The notes: a model not told the origin generated them from the sequence alone. Shown: positions 25,086 through 32,584, numbered from the stretch's first letter. The stretch: DNA of 64,000 nt from Geobacteraceae bacterium (GCA_024281055.1 JAMXLF010000035.1:124001-188000), one strand, 5' to 3'. Numbers and translations are program-made.

Positions 25086-25121
25086 GACACTGCCCTCCCC
25101 GCATCGAAATGACCTGCCATG

Positions 25122-25505
25122 TCAAAACTGCACCCGCAGACGGGTCCCGAACGTCTTGTTTGCCATGTCGAAGACTTCCTGCAATTTGCGCCTCGACTCG
25201 TCCGTCGGCGCAGGGTACTCCGCGATCAGCTTGGCATCCTTCAGCGGCAGCCGCTTCGGAGTCGGCGCCATCGGAGACCAGTTGCGCAGGTCGGCAGGAG
25301 CCGGGAAAAAGGAGGAGTGGCCGAAGTGGTACTTCGCCGCCCACTCGAGCCGCTCGATGTGGACGTCCCGCAGCACCTCGAACCAGTCCGCCAGGTCCTC
25401 GGTCGTCAGCTTCCGGGGCACCATCTCCTGCCCCTTGCGCAGCGGGTACTTCTTGGCCAGCCAGTACATGACCGCGACAAACCGCGGCTTGTCCTCGTCC
25501 GTCAT
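25122..25505 (-). CDS. Phage middle-region protein, possible replication partner, 127 aa
   Basis: This helical protein (FVAVMYWLAKKYPLRKGQEM; FEVLRDVHIERLEWAAKYHF) has several conserved-looking Trp and Tyr residues and no membrane segment. It starts four bases after the preceding replication-like gene, so the two probably work together. Small partners of DnaT/O-like replication proteins have this size, but I cannot name a family. Confidence 0.6.
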   Translation of the reverse strand: MTDEDKPRFVAVMYWLAKKYPLRKGQEMVPRKLTTEDLADWFEVLRDVHIERLEWAAKYHFGHSSFFPAPADLRNWSPMAPTPKRLPLKDAKLIAEYPAPTDESRRKLQEVFDMANKTFGTRLRVQF

Positions 25506-25508
25506 CCG

Positions 25509-26381
25509 TCACCCCCCCATCCCGCAAAACTCCCGGGCCGCCTGCCTGTTCGCCTCCAGCGCCTCTTCCGCCAGCGAGCGCTCCGGGCTAGCCCGCGCCC
25601 CGTCCCCCTCCAGACGCTTGCGCACCCAGTTGAGGTTCTGCACGCCGGCCGCCTGGGCCGCCTTGAACGCATCCCGGATACATTCCGGAGGGTAGCGGCC
25701 GCACATCTCCTGCAACACCGTCACCTGCCCCGGACTCTCCTGGAGCCTCCCGAGACACGTTCGCATCAGGTGCGTCGCTTCGCTCACCACCATGCGCTCA
25801 GGCGGAGGCAACGCAGCCGGTTTTTCCTCCGGTTCACCTTCCCCACCCGGTTTTCCGTCCGCCGCCTCGCCCGCGCGCGCGGTCGGTTCTGACTGACTAA
25901 GGTTGGCAGCAGCTATTTCTGTTTCTGTTTCTGCTTCTGTTCCTGTTTCTGGTTTGGTAAACGGTTCTGTAAACCCATCCGGTAACGGTTTATCAAACCG
26001 TTTCACAAAGCCTTGCAGGGCGAGGATTACCGGATTGAGAGCGGGAGATTTCGGGAGACTCGCCAGCGCCTTAAGGATCGCCTTGAACTGGTTCGGATTC
26101 TCCGGCGGGTTGTGTTTCAGGTAATTCGTGACAACGGTTAGCGAAAGGGTTTCGTCAACCGTTACGAAACCCTTTGCCGCCAGTCGGCCGAGGATTTCCA
26201 GGTACTGCCCCCGCTCCCATCCCATGTCGTCAGCCGCATATCCGGGCTTCATCACGAATGCCCCCAGGCAGTTACTGTGCGGCGAGGTGAGGAGATAGAG
26301 AAACAGGTACTTCTCCGGCGCAGGCAATACCGAAAACTTCTCGTCATTCCATATCTGCGCCTCAACCTTCTGGTATCGCAT
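25509..26381 (-). CDS. Replication-initiator-like (winged-helix N-terminal) phage protein, 290 aa
   Basis: The start at 26381 follows GGAGGAGACGCGCG. The N-terminal 110 residues (MRYQKVEAQIWNDEKFSVLP; GAFVMKPGYAADDMGWERGQ) have the pattern of the N-terminal domain of phage DnaT/O-like replication proteins that join a winged helix to a helicase-loading tail. A Glu/Thr-rich low-complexity linker (EAETETEIAAA) separates it from a helical C-terminal domain. In a transposable phage it may load host replication enzymes after strand transfer. The gene overlaps its upstream neighbour by 20 bp. Confidence 0.55.
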   Translation of the reverse strand: MRYQKVEAQIWNDEKFSVLPAPEKYLFLYLLTSPHSNCLGAFVMKPGYAADDMGWERGQYLEILGRLAAKGFVTVDETLSLTVVTNYLKHNPPENPNQFKAILKALASLPKSPALNPVILALQGFVKRFDKPLPDGFTEPFTKPETGTEAETETEIAAANLSQSEPTARAGEAADGKPGGEGEPEEKPAALPPPERMVVSEATHLMRTCLGRLQESPGQVTVLQEMCGRYPPECIRDAFKAAQAAGVQNLNWVRKRLEGDGARASPERSLAEEALEANRQAAREFCGMGG

Positions 26382-26625
26382 CGCGCGTCTCCTCCGGATA
26401 CATCTGCTTGATCCGCTCGTTAAACTCATCGATCAGGTCGCCGGCCTTCTTGCTGTCCTCGAACGAAAACCCGTCCGGGTTGAACAGGTCAACCGCTTTA
26501 ATGCAGTTGTCCATTGCGTTGTCGAGCTTCCGGTACCGGGTTGATCCCGGCCGTTCCTCGTTGCGCACTGCCTCGAAGCACCCCAGCGCCACCGATAGAA
26601 AGAACGCCTTATGCCGGTCAGTCAT
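26362..26625 (-). CDS. Small helical phage protein, 87 aa
   Basis: The ATG at 26625 overlaps the stop of the zinc-ribbon gene before it (ATGA). The product is helical and charged (MTDRHKAFFLSVALGCFEAV; DFNERIKQ-type repeats). It sits in the middle operon. No function recognised. Confidence 0.55.
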   Translation of the reverse strand: MTDRHKAFFLSVALGCFEAVRNEERPGSTRYRKLDNAMDNCIKAVDLFNPDGFSFEDSKKAGDLIDEFNERIKQMYPEETRDAIPEG

Positions 26626-26744
26626 CGTGCCCCATCCTGGAAGCCGCACCTGTCACAGTACCGGCGGTTGTCCCGTATATGCGTGCGACCGCCGCATTTC
26701 TTGCACGGCAGGCCACGAGGTTCGTCATTCGGCTTCTCACTCAT
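26622..26744 (-). CDS. Small zinc-ribbon protein, 40 aa
   Basis: The frame ATG 26744 to TGA 26622 encodes a four-Cys zinc ribbon: CKKC near residue 14 and CDRC near residue 30. An AAGG site precedes the start and the stop overlaps the next start (ATGA). Tiny zinc ribbons of this form are frequent in phage early regions. Confidence 0.65.
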   Translation of the reverse strand: MSEKPNDEPRGLPCKKCGGRTHIRDNRRYCDRCGFQDGAR

Positions 26745-26766
26745 AATTCAACCTTCATCCTTGCCG

Positions 26767-26913
26767 TTACCAGGTAACGGTATAGGTCAGCACCGCCGCC
26801 GACAGCCAGTAGAGCATCTTGCGCCACTCATGCCACCCCTGCATGCCGTATCCGATAGCCGCCAGCACGTCCAGGGCGATCAGGAGGGTAGGGAAAAACT
26901 TCGTCGTCAGCAT
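26767..26913 (-). CDS. Small membrane protein, 48 aa
   Basis: The ATG at 26913 overlaps the end of the radical-SAM gene by seven bases, with GAGG upstream. One or two hydrophobic segments are visible (FFPTLLIALDVLAAIGYGM and MLYWLSAAVLTYTV). Its size would suit a holin-like or regulatory membrane peptide, but its position in the middle operon is not typical for lysis. Confidence 0.55.
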   Translation of the reverse strand: MLTTKFFPTLLIALDVLAAIGYGMQGWHEWRKMLYWLSAAVLTYTVTW

Positions 26914-27701
26914 CGCTCGATAACCTCCCGGATGGAATCCTTCCACCGCACCTTGTCGAGCCCGAACCGACATATCTCGACTAACTTCAGGATCGAGGCG
27001 TCATCCTGGAGGTGCTCCACCATCCTGACCGCCGCGGCCACCGCCGGTCGCTTCATGTCGCAGCGCAGCCGGGCCTTGTTCATCCGGCCGATCCAGATGG
27101 TGTCAGTCACCAGCGGATACACCGCCCGCAGTACCCTGATGGCCTCTTTCCACCCCGCCAGCATCGGCTCGATAGAAACGCTCGTCTTGAATCCTCGCTC
27201 GTGCGCCAGCTGCAGCGCGTCGAAGCGCTCCAGGAAGAGCGGCGCCCCCGGCTCCCAGAAAAGCAGGTCGCTGTCCATGGTCGAACCGATCGTGAACCGG
27301 AACAGTACCTGGTCGCGGTAGGGGGCGAAGGCATCCGTAAGCTGCCTGATGGAGTCTAAGCGCGGCTTGGTCGTAATGAGCAGACGGTTACCCTTCGCGA
27401 GCATCACAAGGGCGACACGGACGAAATGCGGCAGGTAATACGGGGTAATATCGTGGGTCGATGGGAACATGATGACGCCGTCACGCGCCGGGAAGGAGGT
27501 GATGTCGGCATTAGCCGAGAGCTGCTCGTGGGACCACTGCGAGCGCTTGCGCCAGGCACCATAGAACGGGTTCGCCGCCATGGCCGCCGCGTAGCAGTAG
27601 AGACAGTCGTTCGCGCATCCCTTGCCGATATTGAAGTTAGTCTCCGCCCACTCGCGCGTACCGGTACCCGACCGGGCGTGGTCAAACGTTTCCTTGCTCA
27701 C
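26907..27701 (-). CDS. Radical SAM protein, spore-photoproduct-lyase-like family, 264 aa
   Basis: A GTG at 27701 preceded by AGGAGGGTAGTT is the best start, though the frame opens 8 codons earlier. The CxxxCxxC cluster motif CANDCLYC lies at about residues 27-35, followed by a YCYAAAM-type segment and a TIM-barrel-like chain with LLITTKPRLDSIRQL and SIEPMLAG, the pattern of SPL-like and phage Gp37/Gp68-type radical-SAM proteins. It should bind a 4Fe-4S cluster and SAM. The substrate in phages is unknown. Confidence 0.7.
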   Translation of the reverse strand: MSKETFDHARSGTGTREWAETNFNIGKGCANDCLYCYAAAMAANPFYGAWRKRSQWSHEQLSANADITSFPARDGVIMFPSTHDITPYYLPHFVRVALVMLAKGNRLLITTKPRLDSIRQLTDAFAPYRDQVLFRFTIGSTMDSDLLFWEPGAPLFLERFDALQLAHERGFKTSVSIEPMLAGWKEAIRVLRAVYPLVTDTIWIGRMNKARLRCDMKRPAVAAAVRMVEHLQDDASILKLVEICRFGLDKVRWKDSIREVIERC

Positions 27702-27726
27702 AACTACCCTCCTGGAAAACATCAAT

Positions 27727-28050
27727 TCAGTTCATTCGAGCCATCTTGTAGCAGCTCTTCTCGATCCTCTCCAGCGCGTCAGTAAAGCCGCATACCCGCC
27801 ACGGTTTTCCGTTCACATCGATGCGGTAATTATTCTTGCGTGTGCCGGGATGAAAAGTGAGCACCTCGCTCTTGCCGGTCATTAGGTTCTCGAACGTCAG
27901 CCGATACATATCGGCGGGAGGATCGGGCGGAATCGGTTCGTCGGCAAGCGAATCGTGATATGCATCCCATCTTGCCTGAGCTGCCCGACTCGCCCGGTCA
28001 CTTCTCTCGCGTTTCGCTTGCGTTGAACGATACTTACGCCAGTTTGGCAT
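27727..28050 (-). CDS. Small basic phage protein, 107 aa
   Basis: The product starts MPNWRKYRSTQAKRERSDRA, a basic helical segment that could bind nucleic acid, and continues into a beta-rich half (YRLTFENLMTGKSEVLTFHP). It lies between the two radical-SAM genes and may be co-transcribed with both. No family recognised. Confidence 0.6.
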   Translation of the reverse strand: MPNWRKYRSTQAKRERSDRASRAAQARWDAYHDSLADEPIPPDPPADMYRLTFENLMTGKSEVLTFHPGTRKNNYRIDVNGKPWRVCGFTDALERIEKSCYKMARMN

Positions 28051-28084
28051 AATTCAAAACTTCCTAAGTTGGGATAATGCCTTG

Positions 28085-28954
28085 TTATAAATTCATTGCG
28101 CTATGGCCTTCGGCCAGTGGTTTCCAATGTGCATCGTATTCCGTGGCGATGATTGCCGCCCTTGCCCTTGTCCGCTGCCATGCTCCCCAGCCCGGACCCT
28201 TCCGCCCTTCCTTGCCCTGGTACGCCATCGCCTGCGGCAAGAATCCGGCGTGTATTGTCTCGACGATCCGTCGCTCTGCCGCCTCGAACGTGTCTTTCGG
28301 CCAACCAACGAGCACATAAGCCCGTAAACCATGCGCTGCCGTTGTCCATCCGGCATCCCGCAACATCTCGCCAGCACGTTGCAGGGGCTCCAAATCATCC
28401 GGGGTGTCGTAGGCAAAAAAGACCTGCTTCGGTCGCAGTTCGCGGAGAGCAGCAACAAACCATTCCTTTTCAATCATCCGCTTCGCTTCCAGCCCACCAG
28501 TGAATTGCAGCGGTTGCCGAAACGCCTTCTTCGCCCGTTTCGCAGAGGCTAGCACGGCCCGGATATGCTCGTCAGAGCAGGCCAGCAGGTTCCCGGTTAC
28601 GTGATTGTAGCCTTCCCGAATCGGTATTTCCCGAATCGGTTTCTTTGCCTCGCAACAAAACCAGCAGGCATTTGGGCAGCCCCTCGAAGTGATTGTGTAG
28701 CCGTGCTTCAGGTACATTCCAGGGACGAACTCCCCGCCAATATCTCCCGTTGCTGGTCCGCCAATCATCGTCGGAGCCACCGGAGCCCACGCCGCCGCCA
28801 GCTTTTCAGCCCGTGCCAGGTCATAGCTGAACGCCACGGAGACATGCACCTCGTCGGCCTCGTCGAAGAGTGTCGGGGCGCAGTTGATCCGCACCAGATC
28901 GTCAATCGGTGTGGCCTCTGTTCGTCGCGGAAATACTCGGATGATCCGTTTCAT
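28085..28954 (-). CDS. Radical SAM protein, 289 aa
   Basis: The start at 28954 has AAGGGG upstream. The CxxxCxxC motif (CPNACWFC within SRGCPNACWFCCEAK) is at about residues 88-97. The N-terminus resembles the cobalamin-like or dimerising lead domain of B12-type radical-SAM proteins, with GGPATGDIGGEFV, and the C-terminus has GLRAYVLVGWPKDTFEAAE. Two different radical-SAM enzymes in one phage middle operon is uncommon. Modification of phage DNA or tRNA is a possible role, not shown here. Confidence 0.7.
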   Translation of the reverse strand: MKRIIRVFPRRTEATPIDDLVRINCAPTLFDEADEVHVSVAFSYDLARAEKLAAAWAPVAPTMIGGPATGDIGGEFVPGMYLKHGYTITSRGCPNACWFCCEAKKPIREIPIREGYNHVTGNLLACSDEHIRAVLASAKRAKKAFRQPLQFTGGLEAKRMIEKEWFVAALRELRPKQVFFAYDTPDDLEPLQRAGEMLRDAGWTTAAHGLRAYVLVGWPKDTFEAAERRIVETIHAGFLPQAMAYQGKEGRKGPGWGAWQRTRARAAIIATEYDAHWKPLAEGHSAMNL

Positions 28955-29045
28955 ATGCCCCTTCGGGTCACGCCTTCGGCGGCGCAATGAATTTCTAACC
29001 AAACATTCAAGCGGGCTGGTGAGGCCCGCCGCTTAACTCAAGCTG

Positions 29046-29348
29046 TTATCCGTCGAGCCGCCTCATTGCCGTTTTGAGAATGGCAGAGTCGGCCTTGCCG
29101 ATTGCTTTGAAATATTCTGGCTTCGCGGTAGCAGACCACCGCATGTCACCTTCCGCTGATGCCAGCACGAACGGGTCCACTGATATGACAATGGCGTAGT
29201 CATAAGCACCGCACCCACTGAAAAGCCGATGCCCTCTGATTGGCACAACTACATCACCGACAGACGGATAACCCGCAGATGCAGCGGGGGTTTTCAGACA
29301 TTCCCCCTTGCATGGCAGATTACAGGTTCCGCAGTCTTTCTTTTCCAT
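29046..29348 (-). CDS. Small Cys-rich phage protein, 100 aa
   Basis: The N-terminus is a compact Cys cluster (CGTCNLPCKGEC) like a small metal site. The rest has a beta-rich YPSVGDVVVPIRGHR stretch and an alpha-helical tail. A GGAGGG site lies before ATG 29348. It belongs to the early-to-middle gene group rich in zinc-type proteins. Confidence 0.6.
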   Translation of the reverse strand: MEKKDCGTCNLPCKGECLKTPAASAGYPSVGDVVVPIRGHRLFSGCGAYDYAIVISVDPFVLASAEGDMRWSATAKPEYFKAIGKADSAILKTAMRRLDG

Positions 29349-29375
29349 TGTTCCCTCCCGCTGATCTGCAACCCG

Positions 29376-29624
29376 TTAGCTCTTCTTTTCGTCCTCACTT
29401 TTTCGGTACGTCTCCAGCGTCTTGAACGCATCATTTACCTGCATCGGAACCGACTGGAGATAATGGCGGAATCCGTACTTCATTTCGTAGTGGATACAGG
29501 CCATGACAGCGCATTCCCTAACCTCGGAAGGGGTGAATTGTGCCTGATGCAGAAAACTTTCGATCATGTCGCAGAGTCGCTTGTATTGCGGATCGTTCTC
29601 GTATCTCTCTTTTGGGTTCGACAT
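29376..29624 (-). CDS. Conserved-style small phage protein, 82 aa
   Basis: The start at 29624 has AGGAG six bases upstream. The helical product (MSNPKERYENDPQYKRLCDM, then FTPSEVRECAVMACIHYEM) is of a kind seen in many proteobacterial prophages. No catalytic residues are visible. Confidence 0.65.
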   Translation of the reverse strand: MSNPKERYENDPQYKRLCDMIESFLHQAQFTPSEVRECAVMACIHYEMKYGFRHYLQSVPMQVNDAFKTLETYRKSEDEKKS

Positions 29625-29692
29625 GCTTTCTCCTTTCAACTATGAGCTAACCAGAACGGTGGAAACGGCCTTGGCCGTTCACCGTCTGGCCG

Positions 29693-29782
29693 TTAGAACA
29701 ACTCGCCTTGGCTCTCGGCTGGCTTCATCTCTTCATCCTCAATAAGCCGCTGCGAAATGATTTTGGCCCACCAGGGACATTT
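29693..29782 (-). other. In-frame continuation after an amber codon
   Basis: The frame of the gene at 29783-30085 continues past its TAG for 29 more codons to TAA at 29693. The continuation starts KCPWWAK, so the amber codon splits a C-TAG-KCPWW sequence that would otherwise complete a zinc-ribbon Cys pair, and ends ESQGELF, a normal-looking C-terminus. This suggests a recent nonsense mutation or readthrough of TAG. Confidence 0.5.
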
Positions 29783-30085
29783 CTAGCACTTGACCGCATC
29801 ATAGCGCCAGTCGTTTTCATGTCTGGAGCCGGTATCGCGCCGCTTGTTCGGCTTGCGAATGACACTGAACCGGCCATGTTTGCTGCACTCAGCTATGATC
29901 TCGACCTTTGCCACCGTTACCCCCTCGCCAGCTTCCCCCTGACGCCATTCATCGCATACACGCCGCGAATTGACCTGCAGCTGAACAATATCGCATCTCC
30001 AGCCGGCAAAGGAATTGCGCTGCCGATTGGCGCAGGTGCCGCAATTGACCCGATCATCCAGGGCTATGCGGAAAGCAGCCGCCAT
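29783..30085 (-). CDS. Cys-rich phage protein, probably truncated by an amber codon, 100 aa
   Basis: The start overlaps the Gam-like stop (TAATG). Residues about 15-45 hold a Cys site (CGTCANRQRNSFAGWRCD, then RVCDEW), followed by a second Cys pair (AECSKHG... DAVKC). The stop is TAG, and the next codons in frame encode KCPWW and a plausible tail. A GTG with GAGGGGG upstream near residue 56 could be a separate start, so the region may be two fused cistrons. Confidence 0.5.
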   Translation of the reverse strand: MAAAFRIALDDRVNCGTCANRQRNSFAGWRCDIVQLQVNSRRVCDEWRQGEAGEGVTVAKVEIIAECSKHGRFSVIRKPNKRRDTGSRHENDWRYDAVKC

Positions 30086-30624
30086 TACGCCGCTTCCTCC
30101 TCCATCTCCCTTTCCTCGGCATCCCCCAGGAGCGCATCAACCAGCTTGTCGATCTCATTGCTCGTCGGCTGGATCACCACACCATCACCGGTCTCGCTCA
30201 CGGTAACGCCGAGCTTCTTCAGCTTATCAGCCGGGAGCCGTGCCAGGTTCTTCTTGATCGGCTTCTCGGTGGTCTTGATGTAGAGGAGCCGCTCTTTCTC
30301 ATCGGTGAACATGGCCTTGATCCGTTTGAGCACCATCTCTTCGGAGTCCCAGGAGAGTTTACCGACAAGCTTCTTGAAACCGACCACGATCCCCGCGATG
30401 ATACGGGTCTTCGGCTTATTGAACAGGCCGCGGCTCTCGGCCACCGCCATGTGAAGCGCCTGCTTCCTGCGCGCCGCTTCCTCAATGGCTGCGCGGATCC
30501 CCGGCATCTTCTCATCCTTTGACTTCTTGATTTCCTCGTTGAGGAGCCACACCTGGTTCTTCAGCTCTTCCCGTGCTTCCTCGTACTGGTTTGTCAGCCC
30601 CTCGATTCGTGCCATTGTTGCCAT
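30085..30624 (-). CDS. gam: Gam-like host-nuclease inhibitor, 179 aa
   Basis: The protein has the Mu Gam architecture: an N-terminal coiled coil (about residues 5-60), then a short beta segment GLFNKPKTRIIAGIVVGFKK, and a helical Lys-rich C-terminal half with YIKTTEKPIKKNLARLP and KKLGVTVSETGDGVVI. Length is close to the 174 residues of Mu Gam. Gam coats DNA ends and blocks host exonucleases. It is encoded between GemA-side genes and the middle region, which matches the Mu early order loosely. Confidence 0.7.
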   Translation of the reverse strand: MATMARIEGLTNQYEEAREELKNQVWLLNEEIKKSKDEKMPGIRAAIEEAARRKQALHMAVAESRGLFNKPKTRIIAGIVVGFKKLVGKLSWDSEEMVLKRIKAMFTDEKERLLYIKTTEKPIKKNLARLPADKLKKLGVTVSETGDGVVIQPTSNEIDKLVDALLGDAEEREMEEEAA

Positions 30625-30654
30625 GCATCTTCTCCTTTTATTGATGCGTTGTCC

Positions 30655-30682
30655 GTAGGGGCGACCGGCCGGGCACCCCTAC
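30655..30682. repeat. REP-like palindrome, GTAGGGGCGACCGG family
   Basis: GTAGGGGCGACCGG followed by its near-complement ending CCCCTAC. The same family occurs at 31716, 42931, 43418-43468 and 46372, in both prophage and host. Confidence 0.75.
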
Positions 30683-30687
30683 ACCAT

Positions 30688-31047
30688 TCACGCCGCCTTT
30701 TCCGGTTCCTCGGCCGGCTCGGTGTCGAGAAGCATTTGCCCGAGAAGACGGGGAAGGCTGATCCGCTTCAGCCGCGCTTCCTGCAAGAGGCTGGTCATGG
30801 CCCGGGAGCGGAGAAAGGCGCAGGTCGACGTGATGTCCGCAGCGGAGCCGGCCAGGTAATAGCCGGTGTTCGGATGGCCGCAGATAGGCACCCCCTGCAT
30901 GCGCAGGGCGGTGATATGCGTGCGCAGCGTCCTGAGCGCCACCGGGTTGTCATCGCCGGTGATCTCCCGCGCCAGGTCCTCGGCCCGGATGCCGCTGCTG
31001 CTCCCCTCGTGTTTCCGCAATGCCTCTAAAACGTCGCTTCCATTCAT
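30688..31047 (-). CDS. Winged-helix-type regulatory phage protein, 119 aa
   Basis: Residues about 1-60 show a DNA-binding helix-turn-helix pattern (DVLEALRKHEGSSSGIRAED, then NPVALRTLRTHITALRMQGV), where the recognition helix is followed by a GYYL wing. The C-terminal half is helical. It may control early or middle transcription. It lies between the Gam-like gene and small membrane or zinc proteins. Confidence 0.6.
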   Translation of the reverse strand: MNGSDVLEALRKHEGSSSGIRAEDLAREITGDDNPVALRTLRTHITALRMQGVPICGHPNTGYYLAGSAADITSTCAFLRSRAMTSLLQEARLKRISLPRLLGQMLLDTEPAEEPEKAA

Positions 31048-31071
31048 CTTCCGCCCCCTTTTTAAACCGAA

Positions 31072-31215
31072 TTATGACAGTGAGCCGCCCCGTTCCAGCC
31101 ATGCATCAAAACCCTGCCTGCAGTCGAGGCACTTTGTGTAATCGTGCCCGGGCATGCCGAAACCGATACAAGCGTATGAGGGGCCGAATCCTCTGATTTC
31201 TCCGCGAATGTTCAT
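31072..31215 (-). CDS. Possible separate small Cys protein, 47 aa
   Basis: This is the C-terminal part of the 132-codon frame, with its own ATG at 31215 preceded by GGAAGGTGGC. Its start overlaps the stop of the 49-codon gene (ATGA), which supports independent translation. The product contains CLDC and ends in DAWLERGGSLS. Confidence 0.4.
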   Translation of the reverse strand: MNIRGEIRGFGPSYACIGFGMPGHDYTKCLDCRQGFDAWLERGGSLS

Positions 31216-31470
31216 GCCACCTTCCGTGGCGGGACAAGCGCTCCTGAGCCGATTAGACCCGCTATCAGTCGCGAATTGGACCGGTCGCGAAGGAAGCGTT
31301 TCGTCCGTCCGTAAACCCGCCGCCACTTCAGATGCTCGATGATTCGCCTGATCGTGTTCATGCCGTTTCTCCTTTCGTGTGAACAGCCAGATAAAGAAAG
31401 CCGTAACAGCCACACCGATAAAAATGCCCGCGTAAATGGCCACCATAAACTTTGCGAAGAAGTCACTCAT
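31072..31470 (-). CDS. Small membrane phage protein, possibly fused by frameshift, 132 aa
   Basis: The first 30 residues form a clear transmembrane helix (FMVAIYAGIFIGVAVTAFFI). After KEKRHEHD the frame becomes low-complexity and less protein-like until residue 86, while another frame (31212-31361) encodes a coherent small protein there. From residue 86 (MNIRGEIRGF) the sequence looks real again. The likely original state is three coupled genes, with the first having lost its stop. Confidence 0.45.
   Translation of the reverse strand: MSDFFAKFMVAIYAGIFIGVAVTAFFIWLFTRKEKRHEHDQANHRASEVAAGLRTDETLPSRPVQFATDSGSNRLRSACPATEGGMNIRGEIRGFGPSYACIGFGMPGHDYTKCLDCRQGFDAWLERGGSLS
31212..31361 (-). CDS. Small basic phage protein in an overlapping frame, 49 aa
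   Basis: ATG 31361 has AGGAGAAACGGC upstream and the stop overlaps the next ATG (ATGA). The product MNTIRRIIEHLKWRRVYGRT and onward is strongly basic and helical. It overlaps the larger frame of the membrane protein, so one of the two is not translated over this stretch. Confidence 0.45.
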   Translation of the reverse strand: MNTIRRIIEHLKWRRVYGRTKRFLRDRSNSRLIAGLIGSGALVPPRKVA

Positions 31471-31688
31471 ATCCGTGCTCCTTCAACCCGCCGCGCCATT
31501 CCCTTACCACCTAAGCCGAGTTCGGCCCGGGTCGGGCGGCGCAGCTCGAAATTGCGGTAAATGCGGTGGCTGCAGAGAACACATTTTACCGAGGTCACCT
31601 CGTCTTTGAGCGGGTTCTCCCGCTCGGCTATGAACGGGCCGCCGCACGAGCAGCGCGGCCACCTTTCTTTCTTCGCACCATCATCCAT
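31467..31688 (-). CDS. Small zinc-ribbon phage protein, 73 aa
   Basis: Two Cys pairs are visible, CSCGG near residue 13 and CVLC near residue 36, spaced as in zinc ribbons. The C-terminus is basic. ATG 31688 has GGAGGGCACGGGA upstream. It overlaps the next gene by four bases (ATGA). Confidence 0.6.
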   Translation of the reverse strand: MDDGAKKERWPRCSCGGPFIAERENPLKDEVTSVKCVLCSHRIYRNFELRRPTRAELGLGGKGMARRVEGARI

Positions 31689-31704
31689 TCCCGTGCCCTC
31701 CTTA

Positions 31705-32199
31705 TTAAATATTGTGTACGGGCGACCGGCCGGTCGCCCCTACCTTCCGCATTTCAGAAATCGCTTTCACCACCATCTGCACCTGCCAACCCTTGAGGAA
31801 ACGGAAGTGATCCACTCCGACTATCCTCCGCATAAACACCCACAAGGCCCGCTCCCGGTCCTCCTCCGTAGCGGCCCTGGACACCTCCGCCCACATCCCC
31901 GCAATCATCCGCGCCTGCTTTCCCGAGCACATCCCGGAGCGCCCGTCCAGCTCGGTGTATTTAAGCCCCCTCTCCTCACGGTGGGAGAGGGCGGGGGGTG
32001 AGGGACGCTTGCCGTTGAGGCTTTCCAGTAGTTCCTCTGCCTGCCGCCAAGAGAGGTTTTTGCAGCTTTTTACCTTGTAGCGGTCCCGCAGGATGCCCCG
32101 GTAATCCTCGTCATCCATGCCGATCTTGTTGATGCTGGCGTGGATCGCCTTGATCTGGCGCGGGCTGATGGTGTGGCGCTGTTGGTGGGTGGTGTTCAT
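31705..32199 (-). CDS. gemA: Transcription regulator GemA (Mu gp16 family), 164 aa
   Basis: The sequence SPRQIKAIHASINKIGMDDE and WRQAEELLESLNGK is typical of the GemA/DUF1018 family, which in Mu alters host gene expression and supercoiling. A REP-like sequence at 31966-32004 lies inside the gene and encodes PSPPALSHREERG, absent from family consensus as I know it. Another palindrome (31716-31743) supplies the last residues VGATGRSPVHNI and leads to the stop. The start at 32199 overlaps the preceding stop. Confidence 0.8.
   Translation of the reverse strand: MNTTHQQRHTISPRQIKAIHASINKIGMDDEDYRGILRDRYKVKSCKNLSWRQAEELLESLNGKRPSPPALSHREERGLKYTELDGRSGMCSGKQARMIAGMWAEVSRAATEEDRERALWVFMRRIVGVDHFRFLKGWQVQMVVKAISEMRKVGATGRSPVHNI
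31716..31743. repeat. REP-like palindrome forming the 3' end of gemA
   Basis: GTACGGGCGACCGGCC followed by its complement ending CCCCTAC. It overlaps the last codons of gemA, so the C-terminus of the protein derives from the repeat. Confidence 0.75.
31966..32004. repeat. REP-like repeat inserted in gemA
   Basis: CCCTCTCCTCACGGTGGGAG and GGGGGGTGAGGG form a hairpin-like GC-rich element. A close relative lies at 34123-34159. It is in frame and extends the protein. Confidence 0.65.
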
Positions 32200-32549
32200 G
32201 ACATCACCACCGTTTCGGGAAGGCGAATACACATCCCCTTGCCATTGGCTGCGTCTACGTAGGCGTTTTTGCCCGCAGCCAGAATCCTGGCGACAGACCA
32301 GCAGACCCGCCAGAAAGCGTGCGTTGCCGGCGCAAAGATCGTCCCCTGTCTCGCCTCCCACTTGTCCACGTCCCACTCCTCGTTATCGGCAGGACGGTAG
32401 TCATCAACCTGAATACGGAGCAGGTTGGGAATGGCCGGGGCTGTAGCATCGAAACTGCCATCTCTGTTATCAACCACGTCGACAAAGATATGATCCCGCA
32501 ACATCGGAGCGAAATCGCTGATATCTGAACGAGTGAAAAAAGGTTGCAT
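32196..32549 (-). CDS. Phage early protein of unknown function, 117 aa
   Basis: The product starts MQPFFTRSDISDFAPMLRDH and is soluble with several Trp residues (WEARQGTIFAPATHAFWRVC). An AGGAG site precedes the ATG. It is between the MuB-like gene and gemA. No known domain was recognised. Confidence 0.6.
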   Translation of the reverse strand: MQPFFTRSDISDFAPMLRDHIFVDVVDNRDGSFDATAPAIPNLLRIQVDDYRPADNEEWDVDKWEARQGTIFAPATHAFWRVCWSVARILAAGKNAYVDAANGKGMCIRLPETVVMS

Positions 32550-32584
32550 GTTTTTCTCCTTTCCTGATCCCGAGTTCCCGATCC

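Noticed and set aside
26767-26913. Holin gene
   Set aside because: A membrane peptide of suitable size, but it is not near an endolysin and lies in the middle operon.
29708-30283. 191-codon plus-strand frame
   Set aside because: It is antisense to the Gam-like and Cys-rich genes and its composition is Ser/Pro-rich without motifs.
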